This document shows positions 1 through 8,732 of a stretch of DNA of 64,000 nt, piece by piece (positions within the stretch are counted from its first letter, which is position 1; the number at the start of each line of letters is the position of its first letter). Made by a program: the position numbers and the translations under genes. The notes under the pieces were generated by a model. That model was not told where the DNA came from. It worked only from the letters and a program-made list of their open reading frames with translations, and did not search any database. The stretch comes from Methylomonas albis (GTDB taxonomy: Bacteria > Pseudomonadota > Gammaproteobacteria > Methylococcales > Methylomonadaceae): assembly GCF_014850955.1 (NCBI RefSeq), contig NZ_JACXSS010000001.1, positions 4,960,001-5,024,000 on the forward strand, read 5' to 3'.

Positions 1-216
1 AACCGGCAATTCGCGATATTAACGCCAGCCATGTTGGCCGACTTGCCGACATCGGTACGCGAAGAATTGAAAAATGCGCTGGAAAGTCTGGAGCCCGAAC
101 GCATAGAAAAAGCGATTGTTCTGGCAACTGCGCAGGATACGGAATTGCGCAAAACCCTGACCTATTTGGCTGACAACTTTGACTATCCTGCCATTCTGAA
201 GGCCATAGCCAGCTGA
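1..216 (+). CDS. C-terminal end of a probable hybrid sensor histidine kinase (partial)
   Basis: The reading frame is open from the first base of the window, so the start lies outside it; only about 71 residues are visible. The visible part is a leucine-rich helical segment: an RxxLxxALxSL stretch, then a helix with LRKTLTYLADNF, then a short tail. This pattern resembles the linker and tail often found at the C-terminus of large hybrid sensor kinases of gammaproteobacteria. No catalytic motif is in view, so the assignment rests on general resemblance. The gene converges on the glutaredoxin-like gene, whose stop lies 42 bases away. It could equally be the end of another helical regulatory protein. 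Confidence 0.45.
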   Translation, partial: NRQFAILTPAMLADLPTSVREELKNALESLEPERIEKAIVLATAQDTELRKTLTYLADNFDYPAILKAIAS

Positions 217-258
217 TTTTTCGCTCGGCTTTGCGATTTGACTGCCGCTAAACAGATA

Positions 259-525
259 CTAAGCCAGGCGTTCTGGCGGCAAACAGTCGTTTGTGTCGGT
301 GGCTTGACTAAACGCTTTTAGCTTCAGGCTATCAAATGGCCAATTTAGCTGGCGCCGGCTATTGGCATGCCATAACACTGGGACCAACAAGCCGTAGTCG
401 CACAACCATTGCTCGCTGTCCATAATGTCCCGGCTCGTAAAATCCAGCCCGGCAGCTACCAATACCGCTTCCGCCTCTTCGCACAAATGGCAGCCTTCGG
501 TGCCGAACAGGATGAAATCGGCCAT
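259..525 (-). CDS. glutaredoxin-like (DUF836) thiol-redox protein
   Basis: An 88-residue protein starting MADFILFGTEGCHLCEEA, with a CxxC redox pair (C-H-L-C) directly after the first beta strand, and a PVL segment near residue 60 where the thioredoxin fold carries its cis-proline. These mark the DUF836/glutaredoxin-like family, small cytoplasmic thiol-disulfide proteins with poorly defined partners. I chose the ATG at 525 because a longer frame (start at 567) would run into metH. From 525 it begins 14 bases after the metH stop on the same strand, so the two are probably co-transcribed. No strong ribosome binding site is visible. Confidence 0.75.
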   Translation of the reverse strand: MADFILFGTEGCHLCEEAEAVLVAAGLDFTSRDIMDSEQWLCDYGLLVPVLWHANSRRQLNWPFDSLKLKAFSQATDTNDCLPPERLA

Positions 526-539
526 TGCTGAAGGGCCGG

Positions 540-3500
540 TTAATGGTTTAAATGCGCCGCCAACCAACGTTCGGCCACTTCGATCTTCAAGCCTTTGCGC
601 CGCGCATAATCCTCCAACTGATCCTGATCGATCTTACCGACGTTGAAATACTGCGAATCAGGATGCGAGAAATACCAGCCGCTAACCGCCGCGGTCGGAT
701 ACATCGCAAAGTTTTCGGTTAGTTCGATAGTGGTGTTTTCGGTGACGTTCAGCAACTCGAATAACTTCGCTTTTTCGGTGTGGTCCGGGCAAGCCGGATA
801 GCCGGGAGCCGGACGGATGCCTTGATAGGCTTCTTCGATCAAGGCATGGTTATCGTGCGCTTCATCTTCCGCATAGCCCCAGTAATCGCGGCGTACCGCT
901 TGATGCATGTATTCCGCAAACGCTTCAGCCAAACGGTCGGCTAACGCTTTCAGCATGATGGAGCTGTAGTCGTCGTGATCTTTTTCGAATTCGGCCAACT
1001 TGGTTTCAATACCGATACCAGAAGTTACCGCAAAACCACCTAAATAGTCGGCAACGCCGCTACCGACCGGCGCGATGAAATCGGAAAGACAGTAATTGGG
1101 CCGGCCCGGCGCCTTGACGTTCTGCTGGCGCAAATGATGCAGCGTTTCGCGTTGCTGACTGCGGCTGTCGTCGCTATACAGCACGATGTCGTCGCCGTCG
1201 CTATTGACGGGGAAGAAACCGATCACAGCCTTGGCTGTCAACCATTGCTCGCGAATCAGGTGTTTCAGCATCTCCTGAGCGTCTTCGAATAGATTGGTAG
1301 CTTCGACGCCAACCACGTGATCGCTAAGAATGGCCGGATAGCTGCCGGACAATTCCCAGGTCTGGAAGAAAGGCGTCCAGTCGATATACCAAACCAGCGT
1401 ATCCAGCGGGAAATTATCGATAACTTTGGTGCCGAGAAACTTGGGCTTAACCGGCTGATGGCCTGCGTAATTGAATTTGTTCTGCCGGGCTTTTTCCAGA
1501 TTATGCTGGGGATTCTTGGCGTGTCGCCCCTTGTGACGCTCGCGCACCACTTCATACTCGGCGCGGGTTTTTTCCACAAAATCGGCTTTTAAATCGTCGC
1601 TGAGCAGGGAGCTGACCACGCCAACACTGCGCGATGCATCCGTCACGTAGACGGTCGGCGACTGATAGTGCGGTTCGATTTTTACGGCGGTATGCGCGCG
1701 CGAAGTAGTGGCGCCGCCTATCATCAACGGAATCGTGAAGCCTTGGCGCTGCATTTCTTTGGCGACATGCACCATTTCATCCAGCGAGGGCGTGATCAAA
1801 CCGCTGAGACCTATCACATCGACGTTTTGCTCGCGGGCGGTTTTCAAAATAGTTTCAGCCGGTACCATCACGCCTAGGTCTATGACTTCATAATTGTTGC
1901 ATTGCAATACCACGCCGACGATGTTCTTGCCAATGTCGTGTACATCGCCTTTCACGGTGGCCATCAGCACCTTGCCGTTGGTTTGCCGTTCGCTGCCGTC
2001 TATTTCTGCGTCCATGAATGGCATTAAATACGCCACGGCTTTTTTCATTACCCGCGCCGACTTGACCACTTGCGGCAAGAACATCTTGCCTTCACCGAAC
2101 AAGTCGCCGACTACGTTCATACCGTCCATCAACGGGCCTTCGATGACATGCAGCGGTTTTTCGGCTTCCAACCTGGCCGCTTCAGTATCTTCTTCGATGT
2201 AATCGGCGACGCCTTTGACCAGCGCGTGTTCCAAGCGTTTGCTGACCGGCCATTCGCGCCATTCCAGGGTTTCTACCTTGGCGGCCTGGCCGCTGCCGCG
2301 GTATTTTTCGGCGATTGCCAGCAGATTTTCAGTACCTTCCGGTGTCCGATTCAGGATTACGTCTTCGACGGCGTTACGCAGCTCGTCGGGAATGTCCGCG
2401 TAAATCGCCAACTGTCCAGCGTTGACTATACCCATATCCATGCCGGCATGAACAGCGTGATAAAGGAACACGGCGTGAATCGCCTCGCGCACCGGGTTAT
2501 TGCCGCGAAACGAGAACGAGACATTGGAGACGCCGCCGGAAATTAAGGCGTGCGGCAAGGTCTGTTTGATGACGCGGGTGGCTTCGATGAAATCGACGCC
2601 GTAATTGTTGTGTTCTTCGATGCCGGTGGCGACCGCAAAGATATTTGGATCGAAGATGATGTCTTCCGGCGGGAAACCGATTTGTTCGGTCAGAATTTTA
2701 TAGGCGCGGCTGCAGATTTCGATCTTGCGTTCCATCGTATCGGCTTGGCCTTGTTCATCGAAGGCCATCACGATGACGGCTGCGCCATAGCGGCGTACCA
2801 GCTTGGCGTGCTTAATAAACGCCTCCTCGCCTTCCTTGATGGAAATCGAGTTAACCACGCCCTTGCCTTGGATGCATTTCAGACCGGCTTCCAGAATCTC
2901 CCATTTGGAAGAGTCGAGCATGATCGGCACTTTGGCGATGTCCGGCTCGGCTGCCAGCAGATTCAAAAAGCGCACCATTGCCGCTTTGGAATCCAACATG
3001 CCTTCGTCCATATTGATGTCGATAATCTGCGCGCCGTTTTCGACCTGCTGTTTGGCAACGTCCAAGGCTTCTTCGTAACGCTCTTCAATGATCATTTTTT
3101 TGAACACTGCGGAGCCGGTGACGTTGGTGCGCTCGCCAACGTTGACGAATAAAGTTTCCGGACCGATGCTCATGGCTTCCAGGCCGGCTAGGTGGCAGCG
3201 TTTTTCCAATTCCGGAATCTGGCGGGGTGGATATTTATCCAGCGCAGCGACGATAGCGCGGATGGTGTCGGGCGAGGTGCCGCAGCAACCGCCGATGATA
3301 TTCAAATACCCGCTGGCAGCCCAGTCAGCCAATTCAGCGGCCATTTGCTCAGGGGTTTCGTCGTATTCCCCAAATTCGTTGGGCAGGCCGGCGTTAGGAT
3401 GTGCGGAAACGTAGGTATCGGCGATGTTGGACAGTTCTTCGATATACTGGCGCAATTCCTGAGCACCCAGTGCGCAGTTGAAGCCTATCGAGATCGGTTG

Positions 3501-4211
3501 CACATGCTTTAATGAGTACCAGAATGCCGCTGCCGTTTGGCCGGATAGGGTGCGACCGGAGGCGTCGGTAATCGTGCCGGAGATCATCACCGGCAATTTG
3601 TAGCCGAGTTTATCGAAAGTCTGTTCGACCGCGAAAATCGCCGCTTTGGCATTCAGCGTATCGAACACGGTTTCGATCAGGATGATGTCGGCACCGCCAT
3701 CTATCAGGCCTTGAGTGGCTTCGCTGTAGGCGCTTACCAAATCATCGAACGTGATGTTGCGGAAGCCCGGATCATTCACATCCGGCGACATTGATGAGGT
3801 GCGATTGGTGGGCCCCAGCACGCCGGCGACAAAACGGGGTTTGTCCGGCGTCAGCGCACTGACTTCCTCGGCGGCCTGTTTGGCGACCCGCGCCGATGCC
3901 ACGTTGATTTCATAAGCCAGATCCTCCATCCGGTAATCAGCCATCGCGACACGGGTGGAGTTGAAAGTATTGGTTTCCAGAATGTCCGAGCCGGCGTCCA
4001 GATAAGCACGGTGTATGGCCTTGATTACATCCGGTTGGGTAATTGATAATAAATCGTTGTTGCCCTTCAAATCGACAGGCCAGTCGGCAAAGCGTGCGCC
4101 GCGATAATCCTTCTCCTCCAATTTGTAGCTCTGTATCATGGTGCCCATGGCACCGTCCAGAAACAAAATCCGTTGAGATAATAACTGGTGTAATCTTTGT
4201 GTGCTGTTCAT
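540..4211 (-). CDS. metH: cobalamin-dependent methionine synthase
   Basis: A 1223-residue protein, the normal length for MetH, which transfers a methyl group from methyltetrahydrofolate to homocysteine through cobalamin. The four modules are in the usual order. The homocysteine domain holds the zinc cysteines (GFNCALG, later GGCCGT). The pterin domain begins near residue 350 ([13 protein letters not shown]). A cap and B12-binding domain carries the cobalamin motif GDVHDIGKN, whose His is the lower axial ligand. The C-terminal 300 residues are the SAM-dependent reactivation domain. A longer frame would need a TTG at 4229; the ATG at 4211 fits the family start better. It faces a DUF2970 gene divergently across about 76 bases, and I see no riboswitch there. 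Confidence 0.97.
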   Translation of the reverse strand: MNSTQRLHQLLSQRILFLDGAMGTMIQSYKLEEKDYRGARFADWPVDLKGNNDLLSITQPDVIKAIHRAYLDAGSDILETNTFNSTRVAMADYRMEDLAYEINVASARVAKQAAEEVSALTPDKPRFVAGVLGPTNRTSSMSPDVNDPGFRNITFDDLVSAYSEATQGLIDGGADIILIETVFDTLNAKAAIFAVEQTFDKLGYKLPVMISGTITDASGRTLSGQTAAAFWYSLKHVQPISIGFNCALGAQELRQYIEELSNIADTYVSAHPNAGLPNEFGEYDETPEQMAAELADWAASGYLNIIGGCCGTSPDTIRAIVAALDKYPPRQIPELEKRCHLAGLEAMSIGPETLFVNVGERTNVTGSAVFKKMIIEERYEEALDVAKQQVENGAQIIDINMDEGMLDSKAAMVRFLNLLAAEPDIAKVPIMLDSSKWEILEAGLKCIQGKGVVNSISIKEGEEAFIKHAKLVRRYGAAVIVMAFDEQGQADTMERKIEICSRAYKILTEQIGFPPEDIIFDPNIFAVATGIEEHNNYGVDFIEATRVIKQTLPHALISGGVSNVSFSFRGNNPVREAIHAVFLYHAVHAGMDMGIVNAGQLAIYADIPDELRNAVEDVILNRTPEGTENLLAIAEKYRGSGQAAKVETLEWREWPVSKRLEHALVKGVADYIEEDTEAARLEAEKPLHVIEGPLMDGMNVVGDLFGEGKMFLPQVVKSARVMKKAVAYLMPFMDAEIDGSERQTNGKVLMATVKGDVHDIGKNIVGVVLQCNNYEVIDLGVMVPAETILKTAREQNVDVIGLSGLITPSLDEMVHVAKEMQRQGFTIPLMIGGATTSRAHTAVKIEPHYQSPTVYVTDASRSVGVVSSLLSDDLKADFVEKTRAEYEVVRERHKGRHAKNPQHNLEKARQNKFNYAGHQPVKPKFLGTKVIDNFPLDTLVWYIDWTPFFQTWELSGSYPAILSDHVVGVEATNLFEDAQEMLKHLIREQWLTAKAVIGFFPVNSDGDDIVLYSDDSRSQQRETLHHLRQQNVKAPGRPNYCLSDFIAPVGSGVADYLGGFAVTSGIGIETKLAEFEKDHDDYSSIMLKALADRLAEAFAEYMHQAVRRDYWGYAEDEAHDNHALIEEAYQGIRPAPGYPACPDHTEKAKLFELLNVTENTTIELTENFAMYPTAAVSGWYFSHPDSQYFNVGKIDQDQLEDYARRKGLKIEVAERWLAAHLNH

Positions 4212-4287
4212 ACTGCCTGAAGTTCGCAAGGGTGAATGTACGGTGGGCTAGTCCGTATTGTTATCAAACCAAATTTTGAGGGAAATC

Positions 4288-4479
4288 ATGTCTAAACCCA
4301 GTCTATTGCATGTCGTAAAAAGCGTGATTGCCGCCGCGATCGGCGTACAGAGCAATAAGAATAGAGAGCTTGATTTTCAGCATGGCTCTTTGCCTGCCTA
4401 TATTCTCGTTGGGCTGGTCGTGACTGTGTTATTTATTCTAACGATAGTCAGTATCGTATCCGCGGTTACCGGCGGTTGA
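4288..4479 (+). CDS. DUF2970 small membrane protein
   Basis: A 63-residue protein starting MSKPSLLHVVKSVIAAAIGVQSN with one clear C-terminal membrane helix (YILVGLVVTVLFILTIVSIV). The N-terminal amphipathic part plus single helix matches DUF2970, a small inner-membrane family of unknown function common in beta- and gammaproteobacteria. The ATG at 4288 has a GAGGG ribosome binding site eight bases upstream; an earlier in-frame ATG (4258) lacks one. It is divergent from metH and converges on the membrane-protein gene at 4535-4954, with a shared hairpin between. Confidence 0.8.
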   Translation: MSKPSLLHVVKSVIAAAIGVQSNKNRELDFQHGSLPAYILVGLVVTVLFILTIVSIVSAVTGG

Positions 4480-4497
4480 GGCACTTCAGTCGGTAAC

Positions 4498-4521
4498 GAA
4501 GCCCAAGCTGCCTTGGGCTTC
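4498..4521. terminator. hairpin between convergent genes
   Basis: A perfect 10-bp stem (GAAGCCCAAG / CTTGGGCTTC) around a 4-base loop lies in the 55 bases separating two convergent genes. There is no T-run on either side, so it may stop both transcripts through the strong stem or protect their 3' ends. Confidence 0.6.
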
Positions 4522-4534
4522 GGGATCAGCCTGT

Positions 4535-4954
4535 TTAGTTGCTGGAGGTTTTGAAGCTGTTTTTGATACTAACGAACAGCTCTTTGACGCCGCTGAACAG
4601 ATTAGCCGGTGTCAGCGCTTGTTTCAAAATAAACTGGCAACGAATCAAAGCCACGGCCATTACGCCGGCAAAAGGCGGCAATAATTCGAAGAAAACCGGC
4701 ATGAACCAGCCACCAGCACCTTCCTGCGTTTTTCTATCGCCAACGCTAGTCAGATCGCGATCATATTCACCGCCGACATCTTTACCGTCTAATCCGTCGA
4801 TAATCATAATATTGATGTTGTAGAACATCACTTGAATGACCAAGAACACTATGGCACAGCCGGCAACCCACAACAGTATATTACCGGTTTTGGCTTTTAT
4901 CAGGGTTTGATATACCCAGATTGCCGTCAAAATCATTATTACGCCACCAATCAT
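4535..4954 (-). CDS. predicted membrane protein, unknown function
   Basis: A 139-residue protein I do not recognise. Two helices are clear at about residues 3-18 and 26-47, and a third hydrophobic stretch lies near 84-103 (FFELLPPFAGVMAVALI). Between them is a polar loop rich in Gly, Asp and Arg (DGLDGKDVGGEYDRD). The start at 4954 has a good AAGGGG ribosome binding site. It lies in a group of small membrane proteins but, being on the opposite strand, is a separate transcription unit. No catalytic or binding motif is visible. Confidence 0.7.
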   Translation of the reverse strand: MIGGVIMILTAIWVYQTLIKAKTGNILLWVAGCAIVFLVIQVMFYNINIMIIDGLDGKDVGGEYDRDLTSVGDRKTQEGAGGWFMPVFFELLPPFAGVMAVALIRCQFILKQALTPANLFSGVKELFVSIKNSFKTSSN

Positions 4955-5079
4955 CTCTATTCCCCTTGTAACTGTTAACTATTTTTATAATTCTCAAAAA
5001 TCTGGTTGAGAGGGCATACTACCATAATCCACCTGGATGGCAATTACGGTGGGACGTTTCCCCGACAGCCATGAATCGC

Positions 5080-5107
5080 TTGACTTTGAAGGTGGCTAAA
5101 GTAACAT
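5080..5107 (+). promoter_or_regulatory. candidate sigma-70 promoter for the 42-residue membrane protein
   Basis: TTGACT at 5080-5085 and TAACAT at 5102-5107 are separated by 16 bases, close to the -35/-10 consensus. The predicted transcript would start about 58 bases before the ATG at 5172. This rests on consensus matching only. Confidence 0.4.
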
Positions 5108-5171
5108 ATGAAGCTCGACCGCCAAAGACATGGCACATTTTATAACAACTAACTAAAGGTAGGAGGCACCC

Positions 5172-5300
5172 ATGGGAGCGATCTTAGATTTAACAGAAAT
5201 GCTGAAAGAACCGTCGGGCATGATTGGAGCGCTGGTTATCATCGCTGCAGGATACTTTTTTGTAAAATGGGTTTTTGCTGAACCTAAAGACGAAGAGTAA
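5172..5300 (+). CDS. 42-residue single-pass membrane protein
   Basis: A short frame starting MGAILDLTEMLKEPSG with one membrane helix (MIGALVIIAAGYFFVKWVF) and an acidic tail (AEPKDEE). It is supported by a near-perfect ribosome binding site (GGTAGGAGG, seven bases before the ATG), a candidate promoter upstream and a strong intrinsic terminator 36 bases after the stop, so it looks like a complete single-gene unit. I do not recognise the family. Its layout (amphipathic N-terminus, one helix, charged C-terminus) resembles small accessory subunits of membrane complexes, but no partner can be named from the sequence. Confidence 0.75.
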   Translation: MGAILDLTEMLKEPSGMIGALVIIAAGYFFVKWVFAEPKDEE

Positions 5301-5335
5301 GCTATACCCCTCGCTTACAAAGCTTTTCTGGAAAA

Positions 5336-5372
5336 AGCGGCTACGGATAGATCCCGTAGCCGCTTTTTTTTT
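5336..5372 (+). terminator. strong intrinsic terminator
   Basis: An 11-bp GC-rich stem (AGCGGCTACGG / CCGTAGCCGCT) with a 7-base loop is followed directly by nine T residues. It ends the small membrane-protein transcript and separates it from the HTTM gene. Confidence 0.9.
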
Positions 5373-5434
5373 GCCTGAAGCAGGCTTAGTTTAAATACCT
5401 TATAATTCGTGACCTTTTGGCCTGCCAACCCGAT

Positions 5435-7342
5435 ATGTACAAACTGTTAGTTCGGAAAGTAAACGCTCTTTATTCCAAAAAAGTACCCGCTACCGGCGTA
5501 GGCTTGTTCAGGCTATTGTTCGGCTTGGTGACGCTGCAAGAAGTTTTCTTTCTTTTATATTTCAATCATTTGATATTCGACCCCATTCCATTCATGGATG
5601 TCGAGTTTCCAATGATTCCGTTTTTTCTCTGGCTTTGGGCGCTGGTCGCTTTCTGTTTAGCCATTGGGTACCGCTGCCAAACTACCAGTATTGCCAACTA
5701 TATTTTCTGGCTGGTGTTCGTCAATTTCACGCCGATGCAGCGCGATTTCGACGGCGGCTTCGACTTGTTCATGATCGGCGCCAATTTCTTCTTGATTTTC
5801 ATGCCGATCGACCGGGCATTTGCAGTAGATAGTCTCAGAAAAAAACTGCTGAGCCCGTTTATACATTATTCCCAGTACAAGACATCCGAAGTGTCGGCAT
5901 TAACTTATTATCTGCCGGTCGCGCTTTGCCTGGGCTTTTTGTACTTCGATTCAGCGATACACAAAATGTTTGCCGAGCATTGGCGTAACGGCCTGGGTGC
6001 GTGGTTGCCGTCGTCGATTCCCTACTACATGTCCGCGCTGGATTTGTCGTGGCTGCTGAATATCGAGATTTTGCAGAAAATTATCGGCTACACCATCATT
6101 GTTTTCCAGTTCACTTTCTTGTTGTTTTTTCATCGCCGCCAGTGCAGATGGCTGTATTTTCTGATCGGGATTTCACTGCATTTGGGCATTACCCTATCCT
6201 TCAATATTTACCCGTTCGGAATGGGAATGTTGATTTTCTATGCCTTGGTGATGCCGTTTGCCTGGTATAGACGCATTGGTGCCTTCCTGCGCGTTAAACA
6301 GCCTTCATTGACGGTGTTTTACGATCAGCAATGCCCCTTGTGCAATCGCACGGTTTTAACGCTCAATCATTTCGACGTACTGCACGGCGTCGATTTCAAA
6401 CCGGCGCAAGTATTCGCAATCGACTATCCGGCCTTGGCCGAATTGGGCGAGAAGCAACTGCTAACCGATTTGTACGCATTGGATAGTAATGGCCGGGTTT
6501 ACGCCGGCGTTGATACTTATGCGCAAATTTTAATCGCAATGCGCTATACGGCGATTATCGGCTGGGCAATGAAGTTGCCGCTGTTATATCAATGGATATG
6601 CCGTCGTTATCGCGCGATTGCCGACTCCCGTTCGCGCTTGGCGTGCGATGTGAGTTGCTTGCCTATTTCGGCTGAAACCTTGCCACCGAGCCTTTATGAC
6701 AGAATTTTTGAAGCGGAGCACGCGCTGCCGGCCAGAAGTCGCGTGCACAAAATCAGCAAAGTGTTGTTGGTATTAATCTTGTTTCAATTCAATAGCAGCT
6801 TCCACTATGGCTTGTTGTACCGCTTGCATGTGGACACGCGCCAGACACCAATAAGCAACATGTTGGCGGATATGAGCAATGCGATATTGATGATGTCCCA
6901 CACGTTTCTAGGCATTACTCCGCATGCCTTGTATCTGCACGACCATTTTGAAGGCTATGACCGTTTACTGGCCATTACCTATCTGGATGCCGACGGTGAA
7001 GAGCATTGGCTGCCGTTTGTGAGTCATCAAGGCCGCTTATTGGCCCCAAATTGGGGGAGGGTGCATTCGATGTGGGCCAACATCGCGGTAACGCCGAATA
7101 TCGATGAAATCCGCTTGAAAAAATTCATCATGAAGGTCACGGCTTTCTGGGGCAAAAAGACCAGCTTGGATCTGGATGGCACACAATTTATCGTTAAAAT
7201 GAAAAAAATCAGAGCCCCCTTTGTCTGGGAAAAAGACTTAAGGAGCAACAATTTGTCCGGAGAATGGCAAGCAATTGGCTCTGCGCAATGGTTTGGTAAA
7301 GAAATAAAGATCAATCTACCAAAAGACATCGATATCTTGTAA
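5435..7342 (+). CDS. HTTM-domain membrane protein fused to a DCC thiol-oxidoreductase domain
   Basis: A protein of about 635 residues in three parts. Residues 1-285 are a multi-helix HTTM domain, the membrane fold shared with vitamin K-dependent gamma-carboxylase, with a Trp/Phe-rich pattern and FYxxxFHR-like motifs. Residues 292-410 are a DCC (DUF393/YuxK) domain whose signature FYDQQCPLC carries a CxxC pair. A C-terminal part of about 200 residues holds one more hydrophobic segment and a beta-rich region. Such HTTM proteins are probably redox or modification enzymes of the inner membrane; the substrate is unknown. An in-frame TTG at 5417 is the alternative start. TATAAT at 5401-5406 could be the -10, giving a very short leader. 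Two micro-lipoprotein genes follow on the same strand. Confidence 0.85.
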   Translation: MYKLLVRKVNALYSKKVPATGVGLFRLLFGLVTLQEVFFLLYFNHLIFDPIPFMDVEFPMIPFFLWLWALVAFCLAIGYRCQTTSIANYIFWLVFVNFTPMQRDFDGGFDLFMIGANFFLIFMPIDRAFAVDSLRKKLLSPFIHYSQYKTSEVSALTYYLPVALCLGFLYFDSAIHKMFAEHWRNGLGAWLPSSIPYYMSALDLSWLLNIEILQKIIGYTIIVFQFTFLLFFHRRQCRWLYFLIGISLHLGITLSFNIYPFGMGMLIFYALVMPFAWYRRIGAFLRVKQPSLTVFYDQQCPLCNRTVLTLNHFDVLHGVDFKPAQVFAIDYPALAELGEKQLLTDLYALDSNGRVYAGVDTYAQILIAMRYTAIIGWAMKLPLLYQWICRRYRAIADSRSRLACDVSCLPISAETLPPSLYDRIFEAEHALPARSRVHKISKVLLVLILFQFNSSFHYGLLYRLHVDTRQTPISNMLADMSNAILMMSHTFLGITPHALYLHDHFEGYDRLLAITYLDADGEEHWLPFVSHQGRLLAPNWGRVHSMWANIAVTPNIDEIRLKKFIMKVTAFWGKKTSLDLDGTQFIVKMKKIRAPFVWEKDLRSNNLSGEWQAIGSAQWFGKEIKINLPKDIDIL

Positions 7343-7354
7343 TGAATTAGGGTA

Positions 7355-7383
7355 TTGCATGAGCGGAAATGTCATGCTATAAA
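7355..7383 (+). promoter_or_regulatory. sigma-70-type promoter for the first micro-lipoprotein
   Basis: TTGCAT at 7355-7360 and TATAAA at 7378-7383 with an ideal 17-base spacer. It sits 63 bases before the ATG of the 45-residue lipoprotein, suggesting the gene is transcribed independently of the HTTM gene. Confidence 0.55.
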
Positions 7384-7445
7384 TTTGCCCGTGCTTAAAG
7401 TGAGTACATTAAAAATTATAAAAAACCTTTAATTCGGAGGATGTT

Positions 7446-7583
7446 ATGAAAAAAGTATTTTCTCTCTTGGCTATGGCGCTGATGATTGTAAATTTGGCAG
7501 GTTGCATGGATGATCCAGACGGCGGCAACCCAAAACCAAAAGGCTATGGCTCACCTGCCCAACAAGGTTCAGGTCTGAAATAA
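7446..7583 (+). CDS. 45-residue lipoprotein, copy 1 of a tandem pair
   Basis: The protein begins MKKVFSLLAMALMIVNLAGC, a complete lipoprotein signal peptide with lipobox L-A-G-C, leaving a mature lipopeptide of about 26 residues that is polar and Pro/Gly/Lys-rich (MDDPDGGNPKPKGYG). A GGAGG ribosome binding site lies five bases upstream. The second copy at 7774 shares the leader, the signal peptide and the first residues after the cysteine (MD-PD), so the pair arose by duplication. I do not recognise a function. Very short lipoproteins such as these resemble lysis-type or entericidin-like lipopeptides in size, but nothing in the sequence shows that role. Confidence 0.75.
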   Translation: MKKVFSLLAMALMIVNLAGCMDDPDGGNPKPKGYGSPAQQGSGLK

Positions 7584-7613
7584 CCATCGCTTTTTACAGG
7601 AAGCAATATCCTG

Positions 7614-7639
7614 ATAAGGCCCACACAAGTGGGCCTTAT
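7614..7639 (+). terminator. hairpin after the first micro-lipoprotein
   Basis: An 11-bp stem (ATAAGGCCCAC / GTGGGCCTTAT) around a 4-base loop 30 bases after the stop. It has no T-run, so termination may be partial. Confidence 0.55.
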
Positions 7640-7687
7640 GAACTCATACTCTCCCCTCCAAGCATATTTCGTTTGCGCAAAACTGCC

Positions 7688-7717
7688 TTGGCATGTTTAA
7701 ATCCCGCCGTGCTTAAT
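7688..7717 (+). promoter_or_regulatory. possible promoter for the second micro-lipoprotein
   Basis: TTGGCA at 7688-7693 and CTTAAT at 7712-7717, 18 bases apart. The -10 match is weak, so this is a tentative call. Confidence 0.3.
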
Positions 7718-7773
7718 TTTCTATTTAATTCAGCACACGAAAAAATATAAAAAACTTTTATTTGGAGGATGTT

Positions 7774-7893
7774 ATGAAAAAAGTATTATCTCTTTTAGCT
7801 ATGACCCTGATGATTGCTGGCCTGAGCGGTTGCATGGACAATCCGGATGCATCAAAACAAAAAGTTTCTAGCTCTACTTCAGTAGCGCTTTAA
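7774..7893 (+). CDS. 39-residue lipoprotein, copy 2 of a tandem pair
   Basis: Starts MKKVLSLLAMTLMIAGLSGC: a signal peptide with lipobox L-S-G-C, then a mature peptide of 20 residues (MDNPDASKQK, then a Ser/Thr-rich end). The sequence from about 30 bases before the ATG through the signal peptide is nearly identical to the copy at 7446, whereas the mature parts differ after the first five residues. The same GGAGG ribosome binding site is present. A strong terminator follows at once. Conserved export and anchoring signals with a diverged payload suggest that the exposed peptide is under different constraints from the anchor. Confidence 0.75.
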   Translation: MKKVLSLLAMTLMIAGLSGCMDNPDASKQKVSSSTSVAL

Positions 7894-7906
7894 TTTTTTA
7901 AGCTTG

Positions 7907-7938
7907 AAAAAAAGGCCCGCAAAAGCGGGCCTTTTTTA
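7907..7938. terminator. bidirectional intrinsic terminator
   Basis: The stem AAGGCCCGC / GCGGGCCTT around an AAAA loop has an A-run on its left and a T-run on its right, so it can stop the lipoprotein transcript from the left and the plsC transcript from the right. Confidence 0.9.
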
Positions 7939-7979
7939 TGTGGTTAATTTTAATAACCTCGTTCGATTTGCCTTTCAGT

Positions 7980-8732
7980 TCATCCCGCGCCGAGCTCCAA
8001 CATCGCTTTATTGATCCATGCCTCAGCCTCGGCATTAATATCCTTCGATTTTTTATCAGTACTGCTGATCGCAGGACCAATCCTTACCTTAATTACGCCT
8101 GGATATTTCAAAAAGCTGTTACGCGGCCAAAATTCGCCGGCATTGTGCGCCAGTGGAATTACCGGGTAACCGGATTTTTGCGCCAACATCGCGCCGCCTG
8201 CGTTGAATTTTTTATGATGGCCGGGTGCTACGCGAGTTCCCTCCGGAAATACCACCACAAACAAGCCTTCCTGCAGCCGTTCTATACCTCGCTCAATCAG
8301 CATTTTTAGCGCTTCTTTCTGATTTTGCCGATCTATGGCGATCGGTTTTAATGTGGCAAGTGCCCAGCCGCCGAATGGAATTTGCAGCAACGATTTTTTC
8401 AAGACCGCGGTTTGCGGAGAAATAAATTGCCGCAAGGCCACTGTTTCCCAGGCCGACTGATGTTTGCTGAGAATAATCGCGGCTTTATCGCGGGGAATGT
8501 TTTCCAGCCCTTCCACTTCATAACTTAGCCCGCAACATAACTTCAGCATAAACAGCAGGCAGTTGATCCAAATATCGGCGATTTTATAGCGCATCGGAAA
8601 CGGCAGAAAAAATCCACCCAAGATGGCTACTCCGACAATCAGTGTCGAGAAGACTATGTAAATGAACAATAATGTCGAGCCTAAATAGACTCTGAAATCA
8701 GCTTGTCGAGACGATGTGTGTGGCTGCGTCAT
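7980..8732 (-). CDS. plsC: 1-acyl-sn-glycerol-3-phosphate acyltransferase
   Basis: About 250 residues; it would transfer an acyl chain to lysophosphatidic acid to give phosphatidic acid at the inner membrane. There are two hydrophobic segments near the N-terminus. Catalytic motif I reads HQSAWE: the usual HxxxxD has Glu in the last position, as is common in this gammaproteobacterial subgroup. FPEGTR is the substrate-binding motif III. Pro-Val-Ile-Pro further on is motif IV. I chose the ATG at 8732, which overlaps the end of gmhB by 35 bases; a start at 8774 would overlap more. It closes the glyQ-glyS-gmhB-plsC operon. Confidence 0.88.
   Translation of the reverse strand: MTQPHTSSRQADFRVYLGSTLLFIYIVFSTLIVGVAILGGFFLPFPMRYKIADIWINCLLFMLKLCCGLSYEVEGLENIPRDKAAIILSKHQSAWETVALRQFISPQTAVLKKSLLQIPFGGWALATLKPIAIDRQNQKEALKMLIERGIERLQEGLFVVVFPEGTRVAPGHHKKFNAGGAMLAQKSGYPVIPLAHNAGEFWPRNSFLKYPGVIKVRIGPAISSTDKKSKDINAEAEAWINKAMLELGAG

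Noticed and set aside
4212..4287. Possible SAH or cobalamin riboswitch before metH
   Set aside because: The leader is only 76 bases and shared with a divergent gene; I could not find the conserved core of either riboswitch.
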